IMG/VR virus record: IMGVR_UViG_3300022747_000007
Location: 1-43,259 of that record
Direction: 5' to 3' (one strand)
Origin: a virus
Length of the DNA: 43,259 nt
Shown here piece by piece: positions 18,685-27,325 of this stretch (position 1 is its first letter; each line of letters begins with the position of its first letter). The translations under genes and the position numbers were made by a program. The notes beneath the pieces are model-generated. The model saw only the letters and a program-made list of their open reading frames with translations, searched no databases and was not told the origin of the DNA.

Positions 18685-20763
18685 TCACATTGGGAGTTGT
18701 GCAGGTCCGGTTGGGCCTGCGCCTGGTGCACCCTGCATGGGTGCATTGAGGGAGCCAGCTGCACCCTGGCCTTGGCCAGCTGCGCCGTTGGCGTCCTTCA
18801 ATCCGTTTTGCGCGACGATGGACTGAGTGCCCTCCGACAGCGCGGCGTCTAGGTCGAGCTTGTCGTCCATGCGCTTCAATACTTCCTTGGCCAACCACTT
18901 GGGGTCGATGCCTGGGATTTGGATGACGTAAGGCAGCACGCGCTCCAGGTTGCGCAGCTCCGCGGCCTGGTTTGGCTTGCCGGTCGAGCCAGCCTCAATC
19001 TCCAACATCACCTCGTCGGCAATCTCTTGAGCGGTCAGCTCAGGCCACACTGCGCCAGGACCGGCGATCTTCTTGACCTGCTCAGCGCTCATCTGCTGGA
19101 ACATGATTGCGCCAGCTGCGCGGGCAATCTCAGACATGAACGAGTCCAGCTCGTCCACCTGCGCGCCCAGGGCGGACATGCGCGAGCTTTCAGCTACGCT
19201 GGTTTCGGTTGCCGTCGCGCCAGCCGTGCCGCCAAAGTTGGCTTCTTGAGCGCCGACGGCCAGTTGCACGTCGTCAAACACGGTCTTGACTTCGTACAGG
19301 TTGGGGTCAATGCCAACGGTTTTGAGCGGGGTCACCACGTCGTCCGACTTCTGGCCGGACTGCAAGCCCTCGACGGTAATCACCGCGTGGGCAGGGCGGC
19401 TGCCCAGCTTGGCTTTCTCTTCGTCGTTGAGCAAACCAGCTGGCGTCAGGTAGCCAGGACGGTTGGCCTTGCGGTGCTCACGCAAACCCTCGCGGGCGCG
19501 GTTGTACTCTTCCAACATCGAGCGCATGAGGTGCACGTCGGACGGTGGGTAGATTTCCTTGTCGTGCTCGACCTCGTTGCACACCAGCGAGAAGAATGGC
19601 CAAAAGGTTTCCAGCTTCAACTCAGGCTCGGCTGGGTCAACCAAGAAGTCTTCAAAGCCTTCGGCCACGGTGTAAACCATGCCGCTTGGCTTGTCGTAGA
19701 TTTCATAGACGCACACCATGCCTTCGGTGGCTGGCTTCTTTGCGCCGCCGTCAGCTGGCTCAGACTGAGCTTTCCATGAGTCGTGCGAGCGACCCTTGAC
19801 CTCATAGCCGGTGTAGTTGCTGTCGACGCACTTGCCATAAATCTCTTCCACCTCGTCGGGTGTGAAGAACATCTGGTGGGCAACCCAGCGTGCGCCAATG
19901 AATCCACGCAGCTGCTTGCAACGTGGGTCGACGATGATGGCGGTGGCGTCAGGAAAATCAAACATCAAGCCTTCGCGCACGATGACTTGCGGCTGTTCAC
20001 CCAGCGACTTGAGCGAGAGCGTCAGCTCTTCAAACTCAGCGTCGTTCTCATTGATTTCACCCTCAGCAACTTCTTCGGCCAGGCGCTTCAAGTGGTCCAG
20101 GCGGACCTGAATGTCGTTCATGCGAGCGCTGATTTCTGGTCGGCGCTGCATCTCACGCTGAAAGCCTAGCTTCACATAGCCAACGCCAGTGGTCAGCATG
20201 CGACGCACCAGAGCCTTCATCTGCGACTTGAACGTCGGCTGCGACTCCTGCATGAAATAGTGAAACAAGATTTCCAGCGTCTTGCTGATCTTGTCAAGTT
20301 TGGCGTTCTCAGCCTGCACGCGGTCGTACTCTTCCAACACCATACCAACAGCTTGTGGAATTGGCGTTTGGTTTTGCTCGGCCATCTGGCGTGTGTAGAG
20401 CGCGTCGCCCAACATTTGCTGCGAGCCGTCCCACAAGGTGTACTGCAAGCGCTCACGACGCTTGGCAACGCAGCGTGGATTCTTGGCGTACAAAGCGGCA
20501 GTGCGCTGCTGAACGTGACGTTGAGCAAGGTTCACAGAGTATTTGTCAGCGCTCCAGTTTGTGGGGTCATAGCCGTTGAACACCAACGCCATGTCAGCCT
20601 TCATTCGCTTGAATGCTTCCTTGTGCTCGCCCTTGGCGTTTTGCACGCGAGACAAAAGCTCGGTCACAAGGTTCTTGCGTGCCGCACTGATCTCTTTGTC
20701 CTCGTCTGCCTCATCTGTTGCCATGGTGGCGACGATGATTTCCATTTCGTTTTTCTGTTCCAT
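18685..20763 (-). CDS. portal protein
   Basis: 692 residues, within the range of podovirus portals. The N-terminal part carries a long helical region with DPTNWSADKYSVNLAQRHV. A central segment has DFPDATAIIVDPRCKQLRGF, and a stem/clip region follows with YNRAREGLREHRKANRPGYL. The C-terminal tail is Gly/Pro/Gln-rich, as in many portals. Its start overlaps the large terminase stop (TAATG), matching the terL-portal pairing. Confidence 0.88.
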   Translation of the reverse strand: MEQKNEMEIIVATMATDEADEDKEISAARKNLVTELLSRVQNAKGEHKEAFKRMKADMALVFNGYDPTNWSADKYSVNLAQRHVQQRTAALYAKNPRCVAKRRERLQYTLWDGSQQMLGDALYTRQMAEQNQTPIPQAVGMVLEEYDRVQAENAKLDKISKTLEILFHYFMQESQPTFKSQMKALVRRMLTTGVGYVKLGFQREMQRRPEISARMNDIQVRLDHLKRLAEEVAEGEINENDAEFEELTLSLKSLGEQPQVIVREGLMFDFPDATAIIVDPRCKQLRGFIGARWVAHQMFFTPDEVEEIYGKCVDSNYTGYEVKGRSHDSWKAQSEPADGGAKKPATEGMVCVYEIYDKPSGMVYTVAEGFEDFLVDPAEPELKLETFWPFFSLVCNEVEHDKEIYPPSDVHLMRSMLEEYNRAREGLREHRKANRPGYLTPAGLLNDEEKAKLGSRPAHAVITVEGLQSGQKSDDVVTPLKTVGIDPNLYEVKTVFDDVQLAVGAQEANFGGTAGATATETSVAESSRMSALGAQVDELDSFMSEIARAAGAIMFQQMSAEQVKKIAGPGAVWPELTAQEIADEVMLEIEAGSTGKPNQAAELRNLERVLPYVIQIPGIDPKWLAKEVLKRMDDKLDLDAALSEGTQSIVAQNGLKDANGAAGQGQGAAGSLNAPMQGAPGAGPTGPAQLPM

Positions 20764-22385
20764 TACCAGCCCCTTATTGCAGCTTCAAGTTTCAATTTGT
20801 CTTCACGGTATTTGGCGTCAGCCTTGAGCCAGCCCAACGTGCCGTAGCGTGGCCCGTTGTCTTTTGGTCGGCCTGCCGATGGTGTGGCCATGCGGTCAAC
20901 GGCACGGCCCAGCCATGCCAGCGCATCCACAAAGTCGTCGTGGCGAGCGTTGGGAAATTTCAGCAACTCGTCGCGAGCCTCCATCACCCAAGGCGCGTGC
21001 TTTGGAAAGCGCACCTTCTTCATGCTCATGCGGCCAATGATTGACTGCGCGCGCTGCACCTTGTTGTTGACCGGTGTCACTTCTTCAATCGAAAAGTAGA
21101 CGCGCTCTTCTTGCATGCGCTTGCGCAGGAATGGACCAATGGCTTTGCTGATATGGCCTTTCTCGGCGTACCAGAGCAACGGCTTCCACTGCTTGGCCAA
21201 CCTCAGCATGGCCTCAACCTGCTTGTCCGAACCGGCCTTTTGCCACCACACATCCAGGATGTAGAGGTCGCCGTATTGGTCGATGCCGCCAACGATCATC
21301 ACGGTGGCGTCGTTGCGGGTCTTGTCAGTGCCGATGGCGTGGTCGCTGGCCGCGTATATGCGCAAGTCGCTTGGCAGCTGTGACTTCTCGTAGGTGACAA
21401 ACCAGTCGGCGCGGAACAGGTCGCCGTCATCTGGTGTCGGGCGCTGCTGATACAGCGCAGAAAAGCCACGGCTGTCGAGCTGCTTGGCTGCGTTCAAGAA
21501 CTCCAAGTCAAAACGCTCAGGCCACAGTGCCTCACCAGGCTTGCGGCCCAACGGGTCGTCAGCGCCAGCAATGGCGGGCAGGTTGATGATCTTCCACTTG
21601 GCTGCCTCTTCCTCTGAGTAGCAAGGGTTTGTTGGGTCAGTGATGCGACCAATCAAGTCGTCTTCATGCCAACGTGTGTGCACAACCACAACGCAGGCGA
21701 ACTTGGTCATCAAACGGGTCATGGCCACCTGGGTGAACCAGTCCCACAGCTTGGCGCGCAGCGTTGGCGACTGAGCCTCTTCGCTGTCCTTGATCGGGTC
21801 GTCGATGATGAGAATGTCAGCACCGCGACCAGTGATTGAGCCACCGCGACCGACAAACGCGGCCATGCCACCCTCAGCCGCTTGCAGCTTTTCCTTGCTC
21901 AATCCGCCCATGCGAAAGCGGAACTTGGGAAACACTTGCTTGAAACCTGGCGACTGCATGATGTTGCGGCAGTCGGAGCCAATGTCCTGGCTGAATGGCT
22001 CGTTGTAGGTTGCAAAGATGATGTTGCGGTATGGACCACGGCCCAAAAGCCATGGAATGAACCGGCGTGAAATCAGCTCGGTCTTGCCATGACGCGGTGG
22101 CAGTGTGACGATGAGGCGAGGGATGTGGCCCTTCTCAACTTTCTCCAGTACCTTGGCCAGCGCTCGATGGTGCTTGGCGTCTTTGAAAATCGACAGGTCG
22201 GTGTTGTCGGGGTCTTCAATGTCCGGCATGGTCAGCTTGACGAACTTTAGGTAGTCGTCGCGGGCCTCCAGCGCCAGCTTTGCACGCTTGGCAGCGGCAA
22301 TGCGTTTTTCAAGCGCCGACAGCTGAGCCGCGCCGTTGTCCTGCTGGTCAACGGCTTGGTCTTGAGTGTCGGCTACCTCGGTCAT
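20763..22385 (-). CDS. terL: terminase large subunit
   Basis: 540 residues. The ATPase domain has Walker A LPPRHGKTE (95-103) and Walker B ILIIDD (191-196). A coupling segment VVVHTRWHEDDLIGR follows. The C-terminal RNase H-like nuclease is visible as AASDHAIG, DATVMIVGGID and, near the end, HDDFVDALAWLGRAVD. Role: ATP-driven DNA packaging and cutting at the portal. It is unusual that the small subunit is not adjacent: the fibre module of about 4.7 kb lies between them. Confidence 0.93.
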   Translation of the reverse strand: MTEVADTQDQAVDQQDNGAAQLSALEKRIAAAKRAKLALEARDDYLKFVKLTMPDIEDPDNTDLSIFKDAKHHRALAKVLEKVEKGHIPRLIVTLPPRHGKTELISRRFIPWLLGRGPYRNIIFATYNEPFSQDIGSDCRNIMQSPGFKQVFPKFRFRMGGLSKEKLQAAEGGMAAFVGRGGSITGRGADILIIDDPIKDSEEAQSPTLRAKLWDWFTQVAMTRLMTKFACVVVVHTRWHEDDLIGRITDPTNPCYSEEEAAKWKIINLPAIAGADDPLGRKPGEALWPERFDLEFLNAAKQLDSRGFSALYQQRPTPDDGDLFRADWFVTYEKSQLPSDLRIYAASDHAIGTDKTRNDATVMIVGGIDQYGDLYILDVWWQKAGSDKQVEAMLRLAKQWKPLLWYAEKGHISKAIGPFLRKRMQEERVYFSIEEVTPVNNKVQRAQSIIGRMSMKKVRFPKHAPWVMEARDELLKFPNARHDDFVDALAWLGRAVDRMATPSAGRPKDNGPRYGTLGWLKADAKYREDKLKLEAAIRGW

Positions 22386-22412
22386 TGTTGGTCTTGAAAT
22401 CAGACGTTGGGT

Positions 22413-22604
22413 TTATTTTGGGAGCGAGCCATGGCCGCCCAGCCACATGAACAGGCCAATTACAGCTGCGCCGGTAATCCAGCTCAGCTTCTTGAGGACA
22501 CTCTTGCCCACCTCGGTGTAAACCTTGTTGAGCGCAACCTGGGCGGCGCGCTCAGCAATGTGCTCGATTTGTTCATCGGTCAAAGGTAGGTTTTTGTCAG
22601 TCAT
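22413..22604 (-). CDS. small single-TM protein upstream of terL
   Basis: 63 residues. An acidic, helical N-terminal half (LTDEQIEHIAERAAQVAL) is followed by one membrane segment (about 42-58, WITGAAVIGLFMWLGG). Short proteins of this kind are frequent beside terminase genes in podoviruses, but their role is not known to me. Confidence 0.6.
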   Translation of the reverse strand: MTDKNLPLTDEQIEHIAERAAQVALNKVYTEVGKSVLKKLSWITGAAVIGLFMWLGGHGSLPK

Positions 22605-22614
22605 GTCCGTTCTC

Positions 22615-22983
22615 TTATTTCAGGCTGAGCATGTAGAGCGCGGACAGGTACTCTCCGCAAATCTCGTCAATGATGTTTTGCAGCGGGGTGTCTGTCTTCT
22701 TTACGGCCTCATAGCGATTGGCCTCAATCCAGTCGAGTTGCTTGCGCAGCTGCTCAGCAATTTCGCCATCGCCCTTGTTTTCGAGCAACGGGATTTCGCT
22801 GATCGGCTTACCTTGGCGGCCTTGGTAGGCTTCTGCCAGGTTGTCGGCCAGCTCGATGATGTTGATGTAAAAGTCGTTGAGCGCCTTGTGGCGTGCAAAG
22901 CTGCCTGGCCCTTGAGCTTTTAAGTGCTCGCGGTGCGCCAGGTCACGCCCAAGAAAAAGCAGGGCGATTAAGTGGCCAATCAT
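22615..22983 (-). CDS. helical phage protein, DUF5856-like
   Basis: 122 residues, almost entirely helical, with HREHLKAQGPGSFARHKALN at the start and DTPLQNIIDEICGEYLSALY at the end. The pattern of spaced His, Glu and Asp in a four-helix layout resembles DUF5856 phage proteins, which look ferritin/Dps-like in outline; that link is from memory and tentative. Its start overlaps the stop of the preceding gene by 4 nt (ATGA). Confidence 0.55.
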   Translation of the reverse strand: MIGHLIALLFLGRDLAHREHLKAQGPGSFARHKALNDFYINIIELADNLAEAYQGRQGKPISEIPLLENKGDGEIAEQLRKQLDWIEANRYEAVKKTDTPLQNIIDEICGEYLSALYMLSLK

Positions 22984-23336
22984 GGCTGTACCTCAGCCTC
23001 AACCCAAGAGGTTGTTGCCTCATCCCACTGATAGCGCTTGCCGTCAGTTGGCATGGCAACCGGCGCATCCCAAAGGCAGGTGTCTTCGTTCAACACCCAG
23101 CTTGCAAATGGCTTGGGCGGGATGAAGGCATCACGTTGGGCGTCGTATGTGAAACCCACGCCAGCGTAGTTCTTGCGCAGCGGCTCGCCACCATTAGCGT
23201 GAACACCGCCATGCGTGTTGTATGAGGTTTGAATCCATTGACCGGGCGAGCTGTCCACGAATGTGTCGAAGAATTCTGGCTCTGCGACGATTACTTGCGT
23301 CACGATACCGTCAGTTACTTTTGCAAAATGTCCCAT
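22980..23336 (-). CDS. tail-fibre-associated virion protein (widespread small phage protein)
   Basis: 118 residues. It contains the conserved string LRKNYAGVGFTYD followed by IPPKPFASWVLNEDTCLWD and KRYQWDEATTSW, seen in many marine and freshwater phages near tail genes. It probably decorates or assembles the tail fibre; the function is not established to my knowledge. AAGGAG sits between the upstream stop and its ATG. Confidence 0.6.
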   Translation of the reverse strand: MGHFAKVTDGIVTQVIVAEPEFFDTFVDSSPGQWIQTSYNTHGGVHANGGEPLRKNYAGVGFTYDAQRDAFIPPKPFASWVLNEDTCLWDAPVAMPTDGKRYQWDEATTSWVEAEVQP

Positions 23337-23348
23337 GTTGATTGCTCC

Positions 23349-24164
23349 TTATGCTGTAAACGTGCCGGACGATGTGAATGTGTGGATGGTGTAACCACCA
23401 GAGCTAGTTACCGTTCCACCTGTACCGCGTTGGCTTCCTGCGTAACGAATGATTACGATGCCAGAGCCGCCAGAGCCAGCGCTTCCGTCACCACCTCCGC
23501 CGCCACCTCCTGTGTTTGCAGTACCGTTTCCACCGGCTGTTCTTGCTCCACCAAATCCACCGCCGCCTGCGCCGCCGGACGAGGCGACGCCACTGTTGTT
23601 GTTTGTAGCGCCTCCACCGCCTCCGGCTCTTGTTGTTGATGTTCCATTGATTGATGAACTAACGCCAATGCCACCACCACCACCGCTTACTCCGCTAGTC
23701 GAGCTACCAATACCACCAGCGCCTCCACCTCCACCACCGGATGTGAATGCGGATACACCATCAGCTCCAACGCCACCAGCAAATCCTTGGCCAGCAAAAC
23801 CAATACCAGCGGCACCAGCCGCGTTTGCTACATACTGAGTTCCAGCACCGCTACCGCCAGAATTTGCGGTTCGAGAATTCGATATAAGCCCGCCGCCGCC
23901 GCCAGCAGAAACGATTGACCCAAACGATGACGAATTCCCTGTATATCCAGCAGCTCCGCCTGCGCCAACATTGGCTAAATACGACTTACCTGAAACCAGC
24001 GTTAGGCTTTGTTCAGCTAGGTGTCCACCTCCGCTGTTTTCACCAGATACGGAGCACCGATAACCACCAGCACCACCTCCGCCATAAGTTCCTCCACCTC
24101 CACCAGCAATGACGAGATATTCAACGTCGTATGTAGAGCGTGCTAATTCGCGTGCTTTGCTCAT
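23349..24164 (-). CDS. glycine-rich fibre-tip protein (paralogue of the fibre C terminus)
   Basis: 271 residues, about one third glycine. After a short leader it starts VEYLVIAGGGG and ends with GIVIIRYAGSQRGTGGTVT, then YTIHTFTSSGTFTA. The same start and end frame the C-terminal domain (about 669-949) of the upstream tail fibre, so the gene is a shortened duplicate of that domain. Both genes even share the layout GCATAAGGA across the stop and the next ribosome binding site. Gly-rich domains of this kind form polyglycine-type receptor-binding tips. Probable role: alternative or additional adhesin tip. Confidence 0.75.
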   Translation of the reverse strand: MSKARELARSTYDVEYLVIAGGGGGTYGGGGAGGYRCSVSGENSGGGHLAEQSLTLVSGKSYLANVGAGGAAGYTGNSSSFGSIVSAGGGGGLISNSRTANSGGSGAGTQYVANAAGAAGIGFAGQGFAGGVGADGVSAFTSGGGGGGAGGIGSSTSGVSGGGGGIGVSSSINGTSTTRAGGGGGATNNNSGVASSGGAGGGGFGGARTAGGNGTANTGGGGGGGDGSAGSGGSGIVIIRYAGSQRGTGGTVTSSGGYTIHTFTSSGTFTA

Positions 24165-24173
24165 GTCTGTTCC

Positions 24174-27023
24174 TTATGCCGTGAATGTTCCTGAGCTGGT
24201 GAAGGTGTGGATGGTGTAGCCACCAGCGGATGTCACTGTGCCGCCTGTGCCTCGTTGAGCGCCAGCGTAGCGAATGATGACAATGCCTGACCCTCCAGCA
24301 CCGCTGGATGAGTCCTTTCCGCAACCTCCTCCACTACCAGTGTTTGCAGTTCCAGCACCGCCACCAGCAGAGCCACCACCGCCCGATCCCGCAGTTCCGT
24401 CAGCTAGAGGAGTTTGTCGAGCAGGAGCGCCACCACCAGCTCTTGTTACGGCTGTGCCAGTGATATTTGAAGAAGCGCCAGCACCGCCACTAGCCAAAGA
24501 AGATGAGGATGTAGCATTTCCACCAGCAGAGCCAGCACCACCACCACCACCGCCAGAGTTGTTTCCTGATTGATCCCATGCGTTTCCGCCAGCATAACCC
24601 TGACCAGCAGTGCCAGCGCCTCCAGCAACTGATGTTCCGCCAGTATTTCCATCTCCAGTAGAACCTCCGCCGCTTCCTCCGCTTAAACCAACAGACCCAC
24701 CAACAAATCCACCCGTTCCACCAGCTCCACCACCGTTTGACGAGATGTTTAGACCAGAACCAGCTAATCCATAAATTTGAGAGCTATTGCCACTTGATCC
24801 ATAAACTCCACTGGATGTTGTTGCAGCTCCTCCAGCTCCGACCGTAATTGAATAAGTGCTTCCTGCAATAACAGAAACAGATGATTCAGCTGCCGCACCA
24901 CCACCAGATGCTTGTCCAGATACATTGGATCGGTATCCACCAGCACCACCACCGCCGTAACGATAGCCTCCAGCTCCACCGCCGCCGATCACAAGATATT
25001 CAATCGCGTATGGCACACCTTGAGAAAACTTGACCCATGTAGATGACGATGTGTCATACCACTCTGGCTGACCTGTCGTGCTGTTCATCCTGAACATGCC
25101 AGATTGAGGCGTTGCTGGTCGCTGCGCGGTCGTGCCAACGGGCATCGTCGCCGCACCAGTCGCTGAATCCTTGCCAACAAAACGACCATCAGCATCAGTC
25201 TTGTTGTAGTGGTCTGCCAGCGCAAAAGTGCCGTAGGCCACGATGTTCAATTCATCTCCAGCAGCAGCTGCTGATGTGAGCACAATCGAAGTGCCAGAGT
25301 TTGCGGTGTAGTCATTTTTATCGAGGAAAACACCGTTCAAAAACACATCAACATAGCCAGCGTCATAGGCCAGCGTGAATCCGTTGCTGTCAGCGCCAGT
25401 GAATGTGGTCTGTGCAGCCGTGGCGATGTAGCGATAGCGTCGAGAAGTGCCGTTCACCGAAGAACCAGCAGCGGTCCAACCAGACGAGCCATACACCTGC
25501 ATGGCGTTGGTCGTCGTGTTGAAGTACAGAGCACCAATCAGCAACGCGTTGCCGTCGTTGTCGAGTGTGGGGGCGCTGGCCTTTGGACCCAGGTAGCGGT
25601 CGTCAAACGAGTCATACGACGCAGCAGCAGCGGCAGCCGAAGCAGCAGCGCTGGTGGCCGAGGTGGACGCGTTTGTTGCTTGTGTCGTGGCCGTGGTGGC
25701 CGAAGTCGACGCAGAAGAGGCCGAGCTGGCAGCAGCAGTGGCTGACGTCGCAGCCGAGGTGGCCGAGGACGCAGCATTCGTTGCCGAAGTGTTGGCCGAC
25801 GTCGCGGAGGCAGAAGCATTGGATGCTTGCTGCGTGGCAGTCGTGGCAGCGTTCGTCGCTGTCGTGGCCGAGTTGGTGGCAGAAGTTGCCGAAGATGAAG
25901 CCGATGTGGACGAAGAGCCAGCGCTGGTTGCCGAAGCAGCAGCGTTGTTGGCAGCCGTCGTCGCGTCGCTGGCCTTTTGTGTAGCAGTGGTTGCGGACGT
26001 TGCAGCAGATGTAGCCGAAGTCGCAGCGCTGGTGGCAGAGGTCGCAGCCTCAGATGCCTTTGTCGTTGCTGTCGTCGCTTGCGTAGTAGCAGTCGATGCC
26101 GACGCAGCAGCGTTGGTTGCCGATGTGGCAGCAGCTGTTTGCGATGTGCTGGCAGCGCTGGCGCTTGAAGCGGCAGCAGTGGCCGAACCAGCAGCAGCTG
26201 TCTGTGAAGTCGATGCAGCTGACTGTGATGCGGCAGCAGCAGTGGCACTCGATGCAGCAGCCGTTTGCGAGGCCGCAGCAGCAGTCTGAGATGCAGCCGC
26301 AGCGTTCTTGCTTGTCAGCGCAGCAGCTGCATAGCCTTGAGCGTCAGCAGCGCTGGTCGTCGCTAAGTCAGCAGCCAGCTGAGCCTCAACACCAGTACCA
26401 CGCACCATGATGTTCTTGCGGCCAGCGACAGAAGGCGCGGGTGGGGCAGTCACAAAGGTCAGCGTTGTGCCGACGATGGTGAAGTCCTGCGTTGGAATCT
26501 GAGCAACACCAGCAACAAAAACAGTCGCAGCGTTTGAGCCTGCGTAGTTGTACGACAGTGTGAAAGCAGTTTGCGATGCGTTGCCAGAGAACGTGTCGAC
26601 AGCTTGTCCACCACCTTGCAAAGCACCGTTTGCAATCAGCAGCCAGTAGCCAGCAGAGTTGTCGGTAGCAAACGACGCAGTGGACGTATTGGCAACCAGG
26701 CACAAATACGTTGCGTCGTTGTAGTTCACCAGGTCGCCAACAGCGTAGGCCGTCGATGCAGCCCAATTGCCACGCGGGTTGTACTCGCCCTGGGAGATGA
26801 TGGCCAGCGTTGCAGCAGACAACGATTCTGGTGTCACCAGTTGATTGACTAGCTTGCCGTCGTCGCGCTGCAACAGCGCCAGGTTGGTGAGAGTTTCATC
26901 AAGCGTCAGCTCGACAGCGTTCAACTCAGCATCAAGATTGGTAGCAGGCAGCGGCTTTGTAGGGTTCACTGTCTGGTAGTCAGTGAAGTTATACAGCCGC
27001 GTGTATTGGGTTGGTTGAGACAT
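24174..27023 (-). CDS. tail fibre protein with Ala/Ser/Thr stalk and Gly-rich tip
   Basis: 949 residues. The N terminus (about 1-140) is the virion-attachment part (TRLYNFTDYQTVNPTKPLPA). Residues about 232-468 are an almost pure Ala/Ser/Thr repeat (SAATSATSAATSATTATQ style) expected to form a long trimeric stalk. Residues about 478-660 are beta-rich, with a GALYFNTTTNAMQVYGSSGW motif common in fibres. Residues 669-949 are a glycine-rich tip closely related to the next gene. The stalk codes from repetitive GC-rich DNA, so copy number could change by slippage. It is transcribed from the promoter at 27051-27080. Confidence 0.88.
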   Translation of the reverse strand: MSQPTQYTRLYNFTDYQTVNPTKPLPATNLDAELNAVELTLDETLTNLALLQRDDGKLVNQLVTPESLSAATLAIISQGEYNPRGNWAASTAYAVGDLVNYNDATYLCLVANTSTASFATDNSAGYWLLIANGALQGGGQAVDTFSGNASQTAFTLSYNYAGSNAATVFVAGVAQIPTQDFTIVGTTLTFVTAPPAPSVAGRKNIMVRGTGVEAQLAADLATTSAADAQGYAAAALTSKNAAAASQTAAAASQTAAASSATAAAASQSAASTSQTAAAGSATAAASSASAASTSQTAAATSATNAAASASTATTQATTATTKASEAATSATSAATSATSAATSATTATQKASDATTAANNAAASATSAGSSSTSASSSATSATNSATTATNAATTATQQASNASASATSANTSATNAASSATSAATSATAAASSASSASTSATTATTQATNASTSATSAAASAAAAAASYDSFDDRYLGPKASAPTLDNDGNALLIGALYFNTTTNAMQVYGSSGWTAAGSSVNGTSRRYRYIATAAQTTFTGADSNGFTLAYDAGYVDVFLNGVFLDKNDYTANSGTSIVLTSAAAAGDELNIVAYGTFALADHYNKTDADGRFVGKDSATGAATMPVGTTAQRPATPQSGMFRMNSTTGQPEWYDTSSSTWVKFSQGVPYAIEYLVIGGGGAGGYRYGGGGAGGYRSNVSGQASGGGAAAESSVSVIAGSTYSITVGAGGAATTSSGVYGSSGNSSQIYGLAGSGLNISSNGGGAGGTGGFVGGSVGLSGGSGGGSTGDGNTGGTSVAGGAGTAGQGYAGGNAWDQSGNNSGGGGGGAGSAGGNATSSSSLASGGAGASSNITGTAVTRAGGGAPARQTPLADGTAGSGGGGSAGGGAGTANTGSGGGCGKDSSSGAGGSGIVIIRYAGAQRGTGGTVTSAGGYTIHTFTSSGTFTA

Positions 27024-27050
27024 GTCAGCGCCCTTGTGAATTCTTGCGAC

Positions 27051-27080
27051 ATTGTATGACGCATGTCTGATGGTTGTCTG
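27051..27080 (-). promoter_or_regulatory. leftward late promoter upstream of the tail fibre
   Basis: On the minus strand, CAGACA (27080-27075), 18 nt and TACAAT (27056-27051) lie just after the terS terminator and before the fibre ATG. The -10 is again inside CATACAAT. GACAT and ATGTC (27048-27067) form a small dyad over the -10, a possible operator. Confidence 0.5.
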
Positions 27081-27111
27081 CTAAAAAGTGGCCACGAAGA
27101 TGGGCAAATGC

Positions 27112-27143
27112 AAAAAATTTCTGGTGGCGGGGGTAACCAGAAA
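27112..27143 (-). terminator. Rho-independent terminator after terS
   Basis: On the minus strand, arms TTTCTGGT and ACCAGAAA (8 bp, 10-nt GC-rich loop) are followed by TTTTTT. It separates the small terminase transcript from the fibre and late operon. Confidence 0.75.
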
Positions 27144-27325
27144 CTCGCGGCGCGGCGGGGCAGCCCGAGGGGGTGAAGCGGGTCTGGCGCATTGCCGCCA
27201 CCGCAGCACGTCACCAGCCAGCCAAGCCACCGCCATGGGGCTGATACATGATGCCGAGGGAGGAATTAGGCGGGGCGCTGCCCTAAGTAGGCAGTGGTCA
27301 ACACCCCCACCATGAGGGTTTGGCG
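27144..27325 (-). other. GC-rich non-coding stretch next to terS
   Basis: About 180 bases, clearly richer in G+C than the neighbouring genes, without a convincing gene: reading frames here have no ribosome binding site and unnatural composition. It contains a small hairpin (CTGCC/GGCAG near 27280). Lying beside the small terminase, it is a candidate packaging-recognition (pac/cos) region; no direct evidence. Confidence 0.3.

Noticed and set aside
25654-26289. Long plus-strand frame rich in Ala and Val opposite the fibre stalk
   Set aside because: It is the reverse reading of the Ala/Ser/Thr repeat, has no ribosome binding site or promoter, and its composition follows directly from the fibre sequence.
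23349-27023. Diversity-generating retroelement as in BPP-1
   Set aside because: No reverse transcriptase gene and no template/variable repeat pair with adenine-specific differences is visible; the shared fibre ends are better explained by duplication.
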